The notes beneath the pieces were generated by a model that worked only from the letters and a program-made list of their open reading frames with translations, had not been told where the DNA came from and ran no database searches. Position numbers and translations under genes: made by a program. From Daphnia pulex (Eukaryota > Arthropoda > Branchiopoda > Diplostraca > Daphniidae), in contig NC_060028.1 in the NCBI RefSeq assembly GCF_021134715.1, positions 9,275,482 through 9,339,481 on the forward strand: DNA of 64,000 nt. The letters run 5' to 3'. Shown here in pieces: positions 45,705 through 59,912 of the stretch (within the stretch, counting starts at the first letter, position 1; every line of letters begins with the position of its first letter).

Positions 45705-48110
45705 ATGGATTCAGCTAACGGAATTTGGATTAGCAGCTTCTCCGTCTACACAGTGACCACCATTTTGGCCACCATCGTTGGTCTGGCTTTGATGAAACGA
45801 TACCGTTTCATGAAGCGATGCGACAAACTCTACGGGTAATTACAAATTATTGATTACAGATTTTTAAAAAAGGTTAAGATCAGTTCGAAATTATTTATAG
45901 ACCGCCAACTGATATTCCGTTATGGGGAGGTGGATCACTTATATTTGTCCCGCCAGATGGTAAGAATTAAGTTGATTGCCAATATTTAAAAAAATCCTTA
46001 TGATGCTGGCCTTTAGAAATTATGAACCTTCTCCTGGTGTTGCACAACATCTTCGGCCGGAAGTCGGCCAGCGGGATGGTACGCTCTTGGATTGGTCCTT
46101 TGCCCATGTTTTTCGCTACGACCGCTGAAGCTGCCGAGGTAATATCACACCCAATACCATTAAACTACAATTTCTACATGTTGGTTTAAAAAGGTGGTGC
46201 TCAGTAGCCAAAAACTAATCACCAAGAGCCGCGAGTACGAATTCCTCCACCCGTGGTTGAACACGGGCCTTTTAACAAGCACAGGTTATTCAGTTTAATC
46301 TTTCTGCTCATCTTTGACGAGAAAATTTATAGTTTTCTTCATCTAACAGGTAGCAAGTGGCAAGGGCGACGTAAACTTTTAACACCGGCGTTTCACTTTA
46401 AAATCCTCGAGGATTTTGTGCATGTGTTTGACGAACAAAGTCGAATACTGGTGAATAAGTTGAATCAAGCCGTGGTCAAAAGCAACGAGCTCAACATCTT
46501 CCCATTCGTTACGCTGTGCACTCTTGACGTCATTTGCGGTGAGACATACAAATGAGACAACTGTCATTTGATATTTAATAGAAGGACATTGATGTAATCG
46601 ATAGAGACGGCCATGGGAAGGAACGTCGATGCTCAGAGTAAAACCGACTCCGACTACGTTCAAGCAGTTTACAAGTATTTGTTTGATTAAGTTATTTCCC
46701 TAGAGAAACAAAATGTGTTTAATTCATTTGTTTTGAAAGTATGAGCCAGATTATTCAACACCGACAGATAAGGTTTTATTTATGGTCAGACTGGATGTTC
46801 AAACTGAGCTCGCATTGGCCGGAGCAGTGTAAAGCATTGGGTAAATTATTCTTCGCTAGTATAGTTCTATCAAATTAAATTTAAAAATGGTTGACACTAT
46901 ACACTTTTCGATACAGATATTCTGCACGGATTCACCAACAAAGTATCTGCCCTTTAAGCAAATGATAATGTCTAAAAAATACCTTAACCCGTATATTTGC
47001 ATAGGTTATTCGAGAACGAAAGTTGGAACATCAACAAAATAAAAGGCAAACTCCTGACATCGTTGAGGATTCTCAAAAAACGGAGGATTCCTTTACGTCA
47101 CCGAGTATGGAGGACATTTTGACGTGATTTACTGACAATTGTGACGGGATTTTGATAATGTTGTTTTTAACAGAGCGACGTCGCCTGGCATTTTTGGATC
47201 TTTTGATTGAAGCGTCTAAAGACGGCACTGTATTGAGCGATTCTGACATACGTGAAGAGGTGGACACATTCATGTTTGAGGTAAATTATTTCGTAATAAT
47301 GTTCTAATTAGTTGTATGATATTTACTTGCGAACAATAAGGGCCACGACACGACTTCGGCAGCCATTACTTGGTCCATTTTATTGATTGGTAGTCATCCG
47401 GAAGTGCAGGTGAATTACTTTAACACAATCAAAGATAACTCAAACTTATTCTAGAAATTTAATTGGAGTAGGAACTGGTTAACGAAGAATTAGACCGTGT
47501 TTTCGGTGATTCTGATCGACCCGTTACAATGACAGATTTAAATGAATTGAAGTATCTCGAGTGTTGCATCAAGGAAGCACTGCGTTTGTACCCGAGTGTT
47601 CCAATCATCAGCCGTACCTGTCAAGAAGATGTCATCATAGGTTTAAATTAATTGCTCTCTCAGCCTAGCAGCCAATTAATCACTATGCGTTAATTAGGTG
47701 ACGATGAAATACCTGCTGGTACTTCTGTATCTATTTGTCCGTATTTCTTGCATCGCGATCCTAAATACTTTCCAGATCCGGAGCTCTTCCAGCCCAAGCG
47801 ATTTCAAGCGGAGAACTCGGAGAAACGCCATCCTTATTCGTACGTCCCTTTCAGCGCTGGACCAAGGAACTGCATCGGTAAATCTTATCTCACCTGAATT
47901 GGGTGTTGTAAATTAAGATAAAACATTATTTATCTGTAAATAGGACAACGCTTTGCTCTGCTGGAAGAGAAATCCATCATTTCGGCTATATTCCGCAATT
48001 TTCACGTCCGATCACTGGATAAAAGAGAGGAAATTATTCTGATGGCGGAATTGATTCTACGTCCCCGTGATGGCATCAGAGTTCATCTTGAACCCAAAAA
48101 GAAACAATAA
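45705..48110 (+). CDS. Cytochrome P450, CYP4 family (14 exons)
   Basis: Exons 45705–45835, 45901–45959, 46017–46138, 46194–46284, 46350–46538, 46605–46674, 46740–46840, 46917–46942, 47005–47104, 47174–47280, 47341–47409, 47472–47640, 47698–47877 and 47944–48110 encode 526 residues, the usual P450 length. An N-terminal membrane anchor ([14 protein letters not shown]) precedes a PPTDIP hinge. The CYP4 signature [13 protein letters not shown] ends at ~337 and includes Glu332, the residue that can link covalently to haem in CYP4 enzymes. [10 protein letters not shown] and the haem loop [11 protein letters not shown] (Cys470) follow. CYP4 enzymes typically omega-hydroxylate fatty acids and related lipids; the arthropod substrates are mostly unknown. 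Best likeness is to arthropod CYP4C. Introns are 50–100 nt, and one exon is only 26 nt. AATAAA overlaps the stop (48106–48111) and another is at 48379. Confidence 0.93.
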
Positions 48111-49028
48111 ATACGGAAAAGAAATTATTAAACGGAAAAATTTGGGTTTTTTTTTAATCAGAGACTATGGTTGTATATTTTTTTTAAATATTTTGAAAAT
48201 TCTGAGTTAAACAAAGCTGTTAAGATGGCGCTAATGGGAGAACTTTGGAAATCAATGGGGATTTCTTTGTTATTTTTATGTGATCCTTTTATCATATGGA
48301 AATTCATAGGACGTGTAGAGAAGATTACGTTGGATGCAACGTGCAGATTCGAATTGATTATAATGAATTATTCATTTCAATAAAAATGGTGTAAAAATAC
48401 TGGACGAAAAATATAAAAATACGATGGACTTTCTTAGTTACGTTCAGTTTATTTCATTGTCGTCATCTCGGACAATATTGATTAATTTTGATATCGATTT
48501 TCAGGATTTTGGGAGGCATTTCTCTTTTCAAATATTCAACAAATCTATTTTTACTTAAACGTTAGAAAACTGCTGCTAGATGTCGAACTACTTTGTTTAC
48601 TTTTTTTACTCGACCTTGAAGTCCTTTCCCGCTTTGGCGCTTTCCGTACAAGGGGAAACAACCGGAAAAGAGGCAGACGAATTTTTATTAGCTGTTGGGT
48701 GTGTAACACAGCATAATACACAGGCGCGAATCAGTTGTAAATTAGAATCTCATGAAGTCATTACCTACTGTAAATGTTTATTGCTCTAGCTAGGGGGTGG
48801 AGTGTGCTAATCATCATGGCTTAAAACTTTTTCTCAACCATCTATTCTCACTCTTCGTCAAACGTTCAAGTCTTTCAGTTGCTAATTATAATATTTCTCC
48901 TGTGCACCCTTCACATTTTGCTTTGTAATAATTCTTACTAAAAATCTGCATCTCATTGCTAAAATTCTTTGCTTGCTACATGGAAGCACATTTCCCCAAT
49001 TACTCTGTAGCTTAATTGTATCAAAGAA
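48111..49028. other. Intergenic: CYP4 3' end to first ABCA gene
   Basis: AT-rich sequence with ATTAAA at 48127 and AATAAA at 48379 as possible CYP4 polyadenylation signals. No exon is recognised before the ABCA start codon. The ORFs at 48171 and 48580 have no recognisable similarity. Confidence 0.5.
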
Positions 49029-52000
49029 ATGGGAATGTTTTGGGTACAGTTGAGACAGTTGATGTGGAAAAACTTATTGATTAGAAAAAGATCAAAGGTA
49101 TGGTGTAACCTATTTCTTTTCAGAGGCAGAACTTTCAAATTGCTCATTACGAAATTGATTTTTAGATCAGAGTTGCCACCGAACTTGTTTGGCCAGTCAT
49201 TTTGTTTGTAATTTTAGCCCTTGTTAGGTATGTATTGTTAAATTATATTGCTGTATCTCCAATTAATGATTATGCATTTATTTTAAATGTTTTTATTGTT
49301 GGATATTTTCCTTTAACGTTGTAGGACCAAAGGTTTAAAGGAATACAAGAATGAATGTAAGTATGGTTAATTCATTTGGTCTTACAAGAGATTCAGAAAG
49401 TTAATTGCATTTTTCAGGTTTTCTGGAAGAACGAGCTTTACCTTCTGCTGGCCCTTTGATCTTTCTGCAAAGCTTAATTTGCACATTTGACAATAATTGC
49501 CACAGTTCCCCAGCATCAGCTAATCGTCTGATTGATGAGTTTGAATTTGACAAGTAAGTTGATAAAGATTTAACTGAAATAGAATTCCTAAAATGTAAAG
49601 TGACAATTGTTTTCTTTGTAACAGTGTTAGAGGGCTAATTCGGGATTTGACAAACATTTCTAAGAGGAGGATTACTGATGAGGAAGTTGCTAAAGGATCT
49701 GGAGTTGCAATTGATGTTACAGCTGGTGTTGCATTTGCCTTCAAGACAATTAGCAGCGGATCTAGCCCGAAAACTTCATTTCCCTTTAAGAATGTCATTA
49801 GTCGCGATGCTTTTCAGCGACTCGTAAGCTCAAAAAATGCCTCGCAAACATCAGCATTATTTGAGTCTATCGTTCACATTCCACCACCGGTAATAAGCGA
49901 AAAATATGGTTATTTTCAAATTGCTTGCTAAAATGCTGCTTCGTTCTTTTTTTTGTTAATGTAAAAGGAACTATCAAAGGATGTGCTGAGATATCACATA
50001 GAAAACCCCCGTCAAGTGTTTTGTAACACTTCGCTTTTGAAATCATGGGTAACCGCTCCGGACGAGTCGACTCTGCAAACTTTAAGCCAAGTTTTTTGTC
50101 AGTCTACTGCTGCTGAGATAATTAGCGTTCTCAATGGGACTTTGCTAGTCAACCAAGTAATATGCATAGTCTGTTTTATGAAACGGGATTTCTTATTTCA
50201 CATTAATGATGCATAGGCCCAACGTATCGTGGAGGAAAATATAGAGCAGCCATTACACCTGGAAGACTGGGCAAATCTTGGTCGTCTTCTGAATACGATT
50301 CTTTCTGACATCAGCGATTTAGATTCTCTTTCCATGATAGTCAAGTGCGACCTATTGATGATAGAAGGATTTAAATAGGAGTTTACTAACCAAGATTATT
50401 TCATGAATAGAAAATTTTCCAGTACAACGCTTGGAAAATTAACTGAGCAGTTGTGGAGATCAAGAAACAATGAACCTGGAAACGCAACATCGACTATGTC
50501 GTTTCTCAACTCAACTGCGAATATTCTGTGTGGAAAGAATACGTTGATCAGAGAAAGGAAACCTTCCGACTTTCCAGATGGACCAGAGTAAGGCGTGAAA
50601 ATTCTTTTTGTTTTGCTCTCTAGTTCGTTTCTTTTTACATTTCTTTCTTTTTGTTTTATAGGTCCTTCCAAATAGGAAGACTCTCCAAATCCCAGTCTGC
50701 AACCGTAACACGCTCTAATCTCACGAAACCTTGCCTGCAGCTTTTTATAGGCTTACAGCAGAATCCATTGACTCGCATGATTCTCGAACTCTTTTATCCA
50801 TTTATTCGGTATGTTTTTCGTTATTTATAATTTCTTCGCGCTAAAGTCACTTACTAGTATTTTATTTTAAGAGGGAAGCTTATTTATGCGCCCAAGAATA
50901 CTGCGTTTGACCGCGTGATTAGTCATGTCAATGAAACATTCCAAGATTTAAGGATTGTACAGCGTTTTGCGGGCAGATGGCTGGAAGAAATTTCACCTGC
51001 ACTTAGGCGTTTTCTGAATCAACTGGATCCAACAACCATTGCAAATGTAACAGAAATTATCAAGGACCGTGTCCCTGGACTAAATAATGTGACTTCGTTC
51101 CCAACGAACATGTCCAATCAAATCATCAGGTGACGAAAAAAGACAAGGTTAATTTGATTACGTTTCAGTAATTTAACTTATTTATGCTTCTCAGTATTAA
51201 GGAAAGTTTGGTGAAGCTCGATCTTGTCGCAAATTTGGTCAATACTTATGTGGAAGTAAGTGACATAAAATTGAATGTTTTGATCAATATTAATCGTACA
51301 AATTGTTCCCTGTAGTGTTACGAATTCGACAAATTTGAGGGATATGCCACTGAAGAAGAAGCCGTCGAGCGTGGCAAGAGTTTAATCGACATCGGTGGAT
51401 TGTGGGCAGTGATTGTTTTTAAAGCTCAAAACAATAACCTCACATCACAGGATCTACCTCACAACATCACTTACAAATTACGGTATTTTGCACTCGTCTT
51501 GTTTATTCGTTTATACTTGGGTTCATTTCCCATCTCTCGATACAGCATGGACAGTTCTAAAATCGATAGCACAAAGAGATTGCGAGATTTCTTCGAAACA
51601 CCACTGCCCCGGACAAATCCCACAAAGTACATGAAGTATTTCACTTCTGGCTACATTTTCCTACAGGACAAAATAGAACAAGCTATAATCAAGCTGCAAT
51701 CGAATCGATCCCAACTGCCTGGAATGTATATGCAACAATTCCCAAGTCCATGCTACACTTTCGACACCTTTTTCTTGGCGATTGCGGGTCTATTCCCGCT
51801 TTTTATGGTGTTATCTTTCGTTTACACCTGCGCCATGATTGTCAAGTCAATTGTTCGCGAAAAAGAGCGGCGCCTCAAAGAAACGATGAAAACTATGGGA
51901 CTAGGAAACGCTGTTCATTGGGTAGCCTGGTTTATTGATAGCATGTCTTTTATGCTAATTTCATGTGTTCTTCTCTCCATGATCCTAGTGGTAACAACTT

Positions 52001-55000
52001 GCTCCTTTCGTTTTCTTCGTTCTGACTCAATTAATATTTTTTCTTTTATTGCAGTTTGGAGGAATTTTGGAGAATTCAAATTTCCTTATAGTACTAATTT
52101 TCGTCCTCAGTTTCAGTATTGCCACCATTTGCTTCAGTTTTCTAGTTTCGACGTTCTTTAGTCGAGCGAATCTAGCTGCTGCTTGTGGTGGGTTCTTTTT
52201 CTTCGCTTGTTTCCTCCCCTACAATTTTTTCAACTTAAATGGTCAAGATTACAGCCTCGGGATCTTGATACTTGCGGTAAACATTTGAAAATCTAAAAAT
52301 ATGAGTGCATTGTTAATGGAAACTTTTTCCTTTTTTAGAGTTTGATGAGTGACGTGTCTTTTGGAATCGGCTGCTTTTATTTTGCAAGTCACGAGCAAAG
52401 TGGAGAAGGTGCACAATGGAGCAATATAGCTACAAGCCCTAAAGACGGCGATGCGTATTCGCTATTGGGATGTATTTTGATGATGCTATTTGACGCTGTT
52501 CTCTACTTAATATTGACTTGGTACGTCGAGACCGTCTTTCCAGGTTAGCATTACTTTACAAGATTTACAAGAATTATTCGGGGAGCATTTATAAACGAGT
52601 ATAATCTTTTGGGTGCCTACTGTAGGTCAATATGGTATTCCAAAACCATGGTATTTCATGTTTCAACCATCCTACTGGTTTTCAAGTAAGCGCAGAAACA
52701 GTATTGCCGGGGGCCTTCCATCAAGTCATGACGCAGGTTTGTTTTTTGTGTGTCCATCAGTGCGTACAAAAGCATGTTCTAATTTCAGTGTCTCAACGTT
52801 AGTCGCGGATTTGATTGAAGAAGAGTCAAGAGACCTGATGATTGGAGTGAGCATCCGTGATCTTGGGAAAATATATTCTAACGGAAAAGTTGCTCTCCGA
52901 AATCTGCACATCGATTTTTATGAAGATCAAATTACTTCTTTTTTGGGACACAATGGAGCAGGGAAAACCACGACTATGTAAGAATAGTCGTCCCACTACA
53001 AAGGATTCTTACTCTTACGTAATCAATGTTCTTGTGCAGCTCTATTCTGACAGGACTGTTTCCCCCGTCAAGTGGAACAGCTACGATAAACGGGTTGGAT
53101 ATTCGTTACCAAATGGATGATATCCGCCGTCAGCTTGGCGTGTGTCCTCAGCACAATGTCCTCTTCGATCAGTATAAAGCTTTGTACTTTTGAAAAATGA
53201 TTTTTTTTTTTAATGACCGTCTTTTTCAAATTCCAACACAGACTAACTGTGGAAGAACATTTGCGATTCTATGCAAATCTAAAAACAGGGGAACAAATCG
53301 AGTCACGAAAAGAAATTGACAAAATGATTGAAGATTTAGGGCTGTCGCACAAAAAGCACGATATTTCCGAACATCTTTCTGGTGGAATGAAAAGGAAACT
53401 ATCCATTGGCTCAGCTTTTATAGGAAATTCAAAGTAGGCCCTAATTTTCGGCTGTGTTAAATTTTTGTATGTGTACTGAATGGGGTGACTAATCACAGAA
53501 CGGTGATCTTGGACGAACCAACAGCGGGAGTCGATCCTTACTCTCGACGATCAATTTGGGACATTCTCCTAAAATATAAAACAGGTAAAATCCAAATTCT
53601 TGATTATTTTTAAGTTATTCTTCTTCTGAAACTCAGCAAGTAACCGTTTTTCCAGGTCGAACTATTATTTTGACTACTCACTTTATGGATGAAGCGGACT
53701 TGTTGGGAGATCGTATAGCTATTATTTCTCAAGGGCAATTGAAATGTTGTGGCTCTTCCCTTTTTCTAAAGCAGAAACTAGGATCCGGCTATTATCTTAC
53801 GGTCGTAAGGAAAGACGAGAGTGAGCGCAATGTCCTAGTGAACGGCGACGGCCAAGTATGTTAAGTTAAATTTCTGCTTCGTATTGAAAATCTAAATGGG
53901 TGAACCAATTTTCTCACAGGGAAATGCAGATCCTGTTTCACGAAGAGCAAATGAAACCGATAAAATTGTGAATGTAGTGAAACAACACATCCCAAACGTA
54001 AATATTGTAGAGAATGTAGGGTCTGACATCGTATTCTGCCTTCCTGAAGTCGATGAAGCAGGAGTCCACCAGCGAGACAAGTTTCCTCTTCTTTTTGATG
54101 AGCTCGACTTAAAAATGGAAGAGCTTCGTGTTGATAGCTATGGAATTAACGATACGACACTTGAAGAGGTATTTTAGTGCAAGTTTGTTTCATTTGTTTC
54201 GATGCTGATTATAGTAAAATATGTTTCGGTATGGTTAAGATATTTCTAAAGGTTGCCAATGACCCCTCAGAAGAAAGTTTTGAACCCAAAGTAGAACCGG
54301 AACAAGGTAATGGTGTTTTTCATCAAAATTTTCTGTTGTGGGCTTCTCTTTGAATGTCAAATTATGGGAATGCCATTGGATATTTTGCTTCGTGTCAGTC
54401 ACGTTGTTTGTTTTATAAATTGAACTATTGTTATTTCGTTTTTGTTTTATGTTGTGTTTGGCTTATGCATTCATGTTGCGCACAATTTCCCAGTTCTTGC
54501 AGTTGCGTCCGGTGAACAGTCCATTTTTACTTCTTTGCGAAGAATAAGATCCCGGGAATCTGTATGTAAGTATTCTTCGAATACTAGTCGTTTGTTCTCG
54601 CTAAATGTGTTTTGCTTCGTCCTTCTAAATTATTTATTTGTGTGGTTTCATTCATTTTGAAGTTCTATTGTATGTTTGACCATTCCCTGTTCCTATAGAC
54701 GAGGAAGTGCCTCAAACTGAAGAGAATGTTACTTCTGATACATTCAGTCTTCTCTCTTCTGAGAAATTGACGGGTGCGGTACTGATTTGTCAGCAATTTT
54801 TTGCGTTGTACGTCAAAAGATTCTGCAACTCTAAACGGAACTTGAAAGGATTTTTTTGCGAGGTATGATGTAAATTTTAAATCTTTACATTCTGTTTGCA
54901 TGGCTACCAAAAAATCTAAACTGGTTTAAAATCTTTTCTAGATTGTTTTGCCTGCGTTATTAATTATTATTAATCAATTAACAACCATGCAACTAAGTGC

Positions 55001-58000
55001 AATTTCTCCGGAGCCTTCTATTGAACTTTCCCCGTGGCTTTACGGAAGTTCAAACGTTGCTTTCTATGCAAATGCCAATCCCAATGAAATTTGGAATAAC
55101 CGTTACATAAAGAACATGTTGAATGAAACCGGTATGGGTACAAGATGCCAAAACAACGTGACGAGGTAACTGATGATTGTTTATTGTCCTTTCATTTTTT
55201 AATCTTTTACCCAATATTTGTTTCTTAGTTTTCAGTGTAATAGTAACACAACCGGACTACTTAATCCCTTTGTCAATCCTGACGATTACGTTGACTTTCA
55301 ATGTCCGTGTAACATGGGTGTTGCTTTTTGCCCCGCAAATTTAACCGCGGCGACTCTGCTTCACAGATACAAATCTGTTTCAACTGACGATTTTTATGAT
55401 GTAACGGGAAAGGACATAGCAATGTGGATAGTTCGAACCTACAAGACATATAAAAAGTTCAGGTATTGACTTATTCGCTATGTAGAATTTGAAAACCGGA
55501 AGCTGAGAAGTTTTGCTGACATGTTTTTATCAGGAGTGGAGGGTTTGAATTCGGCTTGCAAAACCCTTTCGAAGGTTTAAACTTGACATTATTTTCGAAA
55601 GATGTGCAAGACCTAATGGAGTCAATGAGATTTCCATTACCACTTCAGTTGAACGCTTCTGGTGAAATTTTGAATTTTGAAAATATTACTCGTTTAAGTG
55701 GGACTTTTGATAAAGTGAAGGTATGTTGACATGTTGACTAAGGCCGTGAATTATTGTGCATTAAATTAAAAAACATTATTTCGATTTCTAGGTTTGGTAT
55801 GATCACAAAGCTTGGGCTTCGTCAGTTTCGTATTTGAATGCTATCAACAACGTTATTTTACGTTCATCAATGCCAACATCAAAAACATTTTATAGCATTA
55901 CAGCAGTTAATCATCCTATGAACTATTCAACTAAGCAACTAGAAGATCGATTCATGTAATTATTCTAGAATTTATATTTTAGGCTACTTGCTTTAATTGT
56001 TTCTTTTGCTCTCTTGCATAGGAAACAAGTTGGTATCAGCGTATTGCACGCAATATCAGTCATTTTTTCTATGAGTTTTGTACCCGCATCATTTGTCATC
56101 TTTTTGGTGGAAGAACGGAAGTCTAAAACCAAGCATCTGCAGTTTATATCTGGAGTGAAACCCATAACTTTCTGGGTTGCGTCTTACACTTGGGATATGG
56201 TTCGTTTTTTTAATTGATACAAACTCAAATTACTGATAGTAATCAAATTTTACTGCTTTGATGTGCAACATTTTAGATGAATTATTTGATACCTAGCGCA
56301 TTAGTTATCTTCATATTCATTGGATTCGATCAGCAAGCTTACATTGGCCCTAAGAATATCGCAGGAATGATACTGCTATTGATCCTCTACGGGTGATTGC
56401 AGTTTGATTCTTGTGTTTCGCGTTATTGCTGATCATTCGTTGATCATAGATAGCTAATACTTTTGAATTTCGTTTTAATAGATTATCAGCTATCGCTCTC
56501 ATGTATCCGGCTAGTTTGGTTTTTTCCGTCCCTAGTTCTGCCTTTGTCGGTTTGGCGTGTGGTAATTTATTCATCGGAGTCATCACCACGATTTCCTCTT
56601 TCGTTCTTCAACTTTTCGACGACGCAGTACTTAACTATTTGTGCGTTTATGAAAGTGAACTTTAATTAACTCTTTATTTTATTTTCAGCAATTGAAATTG
56701 ATTGGAAGTATTCTTAACGAAGTTTATTTAATATTTCCTCACTACTGCCTCGGTCGTGGAATGATTGACATGGCGCAAGTACATTATACTACCCAAAGAC
56801 TTGAGCTTCTTGGTAAGGTTTTAACATGTTTGAATATGAATATTGGAATTTAATTTGATAATGTGGCATTTGTGTACCAGGACTTGATTACCCGCGAAAT
56901 ATCTTCGAGTGGGATTACCTTGGCCGCTACTTTCTTTCCATGGTTCTTCAGGCTGTAGTTTTCTTCAGTTTCACTGTGCTCTTGCATTATCAAGTGCTCC
57001 CGGAAAGTGTCGTGCGCTACTTTCAGGTATTGCCTTTCCATTTCTTTTACCACCACTTGCAGATATGTCGATTTCCCTCCCTTTTTTTTATAAACATATA
57101 CTTATTTTGTTTTGATCTATTGACAGAGAACACAACTTCAACCACTACCCCTTGAAGATGAAGATGTTGCTCGTGAACGTGAGCGCGTTGAGCAGATTGA
57201 TGATGAGTCAACTGATGAACTTCGCTTACTACGACTTACAAAAGTGAGACATTTTCCCTCCTAAGACCTAAAGGCTAAAGTATTGAACAAAGTGTAATTT
57301 TTTGTTCTTTTGTAAAAAAAAGGTATACGGCCGAGGTACAGAGCCAGCCACGAATAGGTTGTCTTTCGGCTTGAAGAAGGGCGAGTGTTTTGGCTTACTT
57401 GGAGTCAATGGTGCTGGAAAATCTACAACCTTCAAAGTAAAAACTCGTGCTGATTTTGTTATAAGCGTGATTTTTTTAAATGTTTAAACCTTAAAGATGT
57501 TGACGGGAGACGAGACGGTTACTAGCGGTAATGCGTTTGTTGGCGGCTATAGCATTTTGTCGAACTTGACAGAAGCGCAACAAAATTTAGGTAAACGTTA
57601 AATCAATTTACGTTTTTCCAAAATTATTTAAACAGGCATTACGTAATTACGCTTTACATAAATGCCAACAGGATATTGCCCGCAAGAAGATGCGCTCTTA
57701 TCACTCCTTACTGGCGCAGAACACTTGAGGTTGTTTGCAAGGCTCCGTGGAGTTCCCCAAAAGCATATGGACAAGGTAATTTCTGCTCAGTTAAGTAATT
57801 TTCACAAGATTACGTTAATTCTTTGTTTTTTATTAGGTTGTCAATGAAAGTTTAAAGAAATTAGGACTTCTTCCTTATAAAAATCGATGTGCTGGGACCT
57901 ACTCCGGGGGCAACAAAAGGAAACTGTCAACAGCTATTGCCTTTATTGGCAATCCCGCCGTTGTATTCTTGGTTAGTACGATAACAAGCATTAAGAGAAC

Positions 58001-58883
58001 ACGTAATTTTGATTTGGTTTTTTATTCAGGATGAACCATCGAGTGGCATGGATCCGAAAGCACGTCGCTCATTGTGGTCAGCTATTATCGACGCGCTGAA
58101 AGGTTCACGTTCCATCCTGTTGACTTCCCACTCGATGGAAGAGTGTCAAGTTCTGTGGTAAATATTCAAAATCTTAAAAAATCAAAATTAAATTTGATTG
58201 AGTTGAGTATCCAAATTTAGTACTCGTCTAGCGATCATGGTCAACGGTACTCTTCGTTGTCTTGGTTCTGCTCAACACCTGAAAAACAGGTACGTCTGTG
58301 ATTCTCGTGCCTTTTCTATTGGCGGTGTCTTATGTGTTCAAAATCGTTTTAGATTTGGCAATGGATACATGATCAGTGCTCGCTGTGAAATGGAGTATGT
58401 CAGCGATGTCCTACAAAGTGTCCAATCGGTCATACCTGAAGCACGTTTGCGTGAGCGACGATCCCGCCAGCTGATTTGGCACATTCAACCCAACGTTCTT
58501 TCCATAGCATCTTTATTCAACAGAATGGAAGCGGCAAGGGCAGCAACTCAAATGGTAAGTCACTCCTTGCTTCACAACCGCGTCTTAGCCAACTGTACAA
58601 AACATAATTTGATCGTTGAAAGGTGGATTATTCAATCACACAAACCACGTTGGATGATGTATTCCTTCGATTTGCCCGTCTTCAGAGGGAAACGAATGAG
58701 GAGTCTGACGATAATAATGAGCAAGGTCCGTGACATAAATCTATTCGAATTCAATGTTTGCGTTTCATTTATTGCTGGCTTCCACAATATTTAGGGTTAG
58801 AAGATGTGCCTTTGCATTCTCGGACTAGTCATGGCCTAACTAATCAAGATCAGTTCGCCGTTTCAATCAACACTGCGTTCTGA
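49029..58883 (+). CDS. ABCA1/ABCA4-like full ABC transporter, tandem copy 1
   Basis: A complete two-half ABCA transporter of roughly 2,200 residues in many short exons. It starts with [17 protein letters not shown] (typical ABCA N-terminus, exon 49029–49097) and has a membrane helix, a large first extracellular domain and a helix bundle with [20 protein letters not shown]1 carries GHNGAGKTT (Walker A, ~52950), [22 protein letters not shown] and [10 protein letters not shown] regulatory stretch ends in TTLEE/IFLKVA. The second half repeats helix, ectodomain and helices, then NBD2 with GVNGAGKST (~57405), [22 protein letters not shown] and TSHSMEE, and the [11 protein letters not shown] motif. 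The last exon is 58795–58883. Both ATP sites look competent. ABCA proteins move lipids across or out of membranes; the substrate here is unknown. I placed exons by homology and did not join them all exactly. Confidence 0.88.
52737..52802 (+). other. 66-nt frame-neutral intron in ABCA copy 1
   Basis: A donor after SSHDA (GCAG|GTTTGT) and an acceptor at CGTTAG give the same phase and position as the equivalent intron of copy 2. The other nearby acceptor (TTTCAG at 52788) would introduce an immediate stop. The 66 nt contain no in-frame stop, so retention is also readable. Confidence 0.55.
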
Positions 58884-59912
58884 AGTTTACCAAAAACAGC
58901 GTCGAACAATCTAGGAAATTAATTTTTCGATTAAAACTTTATCGTATTATATTCAATTGGATCTTGATAATCTTTTTTATATTTACACGTATTCGTATTT
59001 CCCCTTCTAATCGATAATAATTGTTAACATTTACGTATTAGATTTCGATTTTCCCTGCCCAATTCCATCATCTTTTGATTCTTATTGTCGGAATTTTGCA
59101 AAACTTTAGCACTCGTAGACGTAATATCCTAACGGGCGAATTCGGCCAGAATCAGCAGTTGAAAATGTTATTCAGTCCACTAAGAGTCAGTTTTGTGGTT
59201 TAATTTTCTTGTTTTGTAATGCCGGAAGTCCAAAATACAACTTTTCCCAGCTTCGGAAAAGCAACAGATGGACAACAAGGACGTGTTGCATCGTAATTTA
59301 GAATAGACTATGTTGATAAGCTTAGATTTTTGTTAGAACAGTGTTGACGACGACGATAACTAGTAACCTTTTGACCAACTAGTGGGCCGTTAGTTTTTGA
59401 AGACATGACTGGTGACTAAGGTAAAAAGATCAGTTCATCATTTATCATTATAAATCCGATAGACGTAATCAAGTGATTGTAATTTGCCTTGAGTAAAAAT
59501 GTTTTGCTTGCGTCACTAAGCATCCATCTGTTTAAAAGACGCAATCAGGATTTCTGTCACAGGTATTATGAACGATTGTTCTCATGACGATGACTATCAC
59601 ACCTTTATATAACGTAGCTGCGGTTTACTTGACGCCGCTAACCTAACTTTATCAGTCGAAAAGATATAGTTTTATCTTCGATTTATATACCGTAATGGAA
59701 AGATACAGTTTAATTAGATTGGAACGTAAGACTTTGCTAGGTGTACCTATTTTTTGGTAAGTTCAAAATTAAGTACATTCAAACTTGTGCTATCAGTCAG
59801 TCTGTGGATCCTGTCACGACTGGAAGTATATAGTAAGTTTGTTTGTCTAAACTTAGCCGACATTTACAAAACTATAGGCTACTAGGAGTACTAGCCACCT
59901 GGACATCTCAAA
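58884..59912. other. Spacer between the tandem ABCA genes
   Basis: About 1 kb of AT-rich sequence. An ATTAAA at 58930–58935 could end the first gene. The remainder should contain the promoter of the second copy. A TATATA lies at 59828, about 85 bp before the ATG of copy 2. No coding exon or mobile element is recognised. Confidence 0.5.

Noticed and set aside
52761..52788. TTTCAG acceptor at 52788 as the true ABCA copy 1 splice site
   Set aside because: It leads to an in-frame stop within four codons; the acceptor at 52802 restores the phase and matches copy 2.
54170..54239. Reading ABCA copy 1 through GAAGAGGTATTTTAG as a truncated protein
   Set aside because: GTATTT is a donor; splicing to 54240 gives the family-typical EEIFLKVA, so there is no premature stop.
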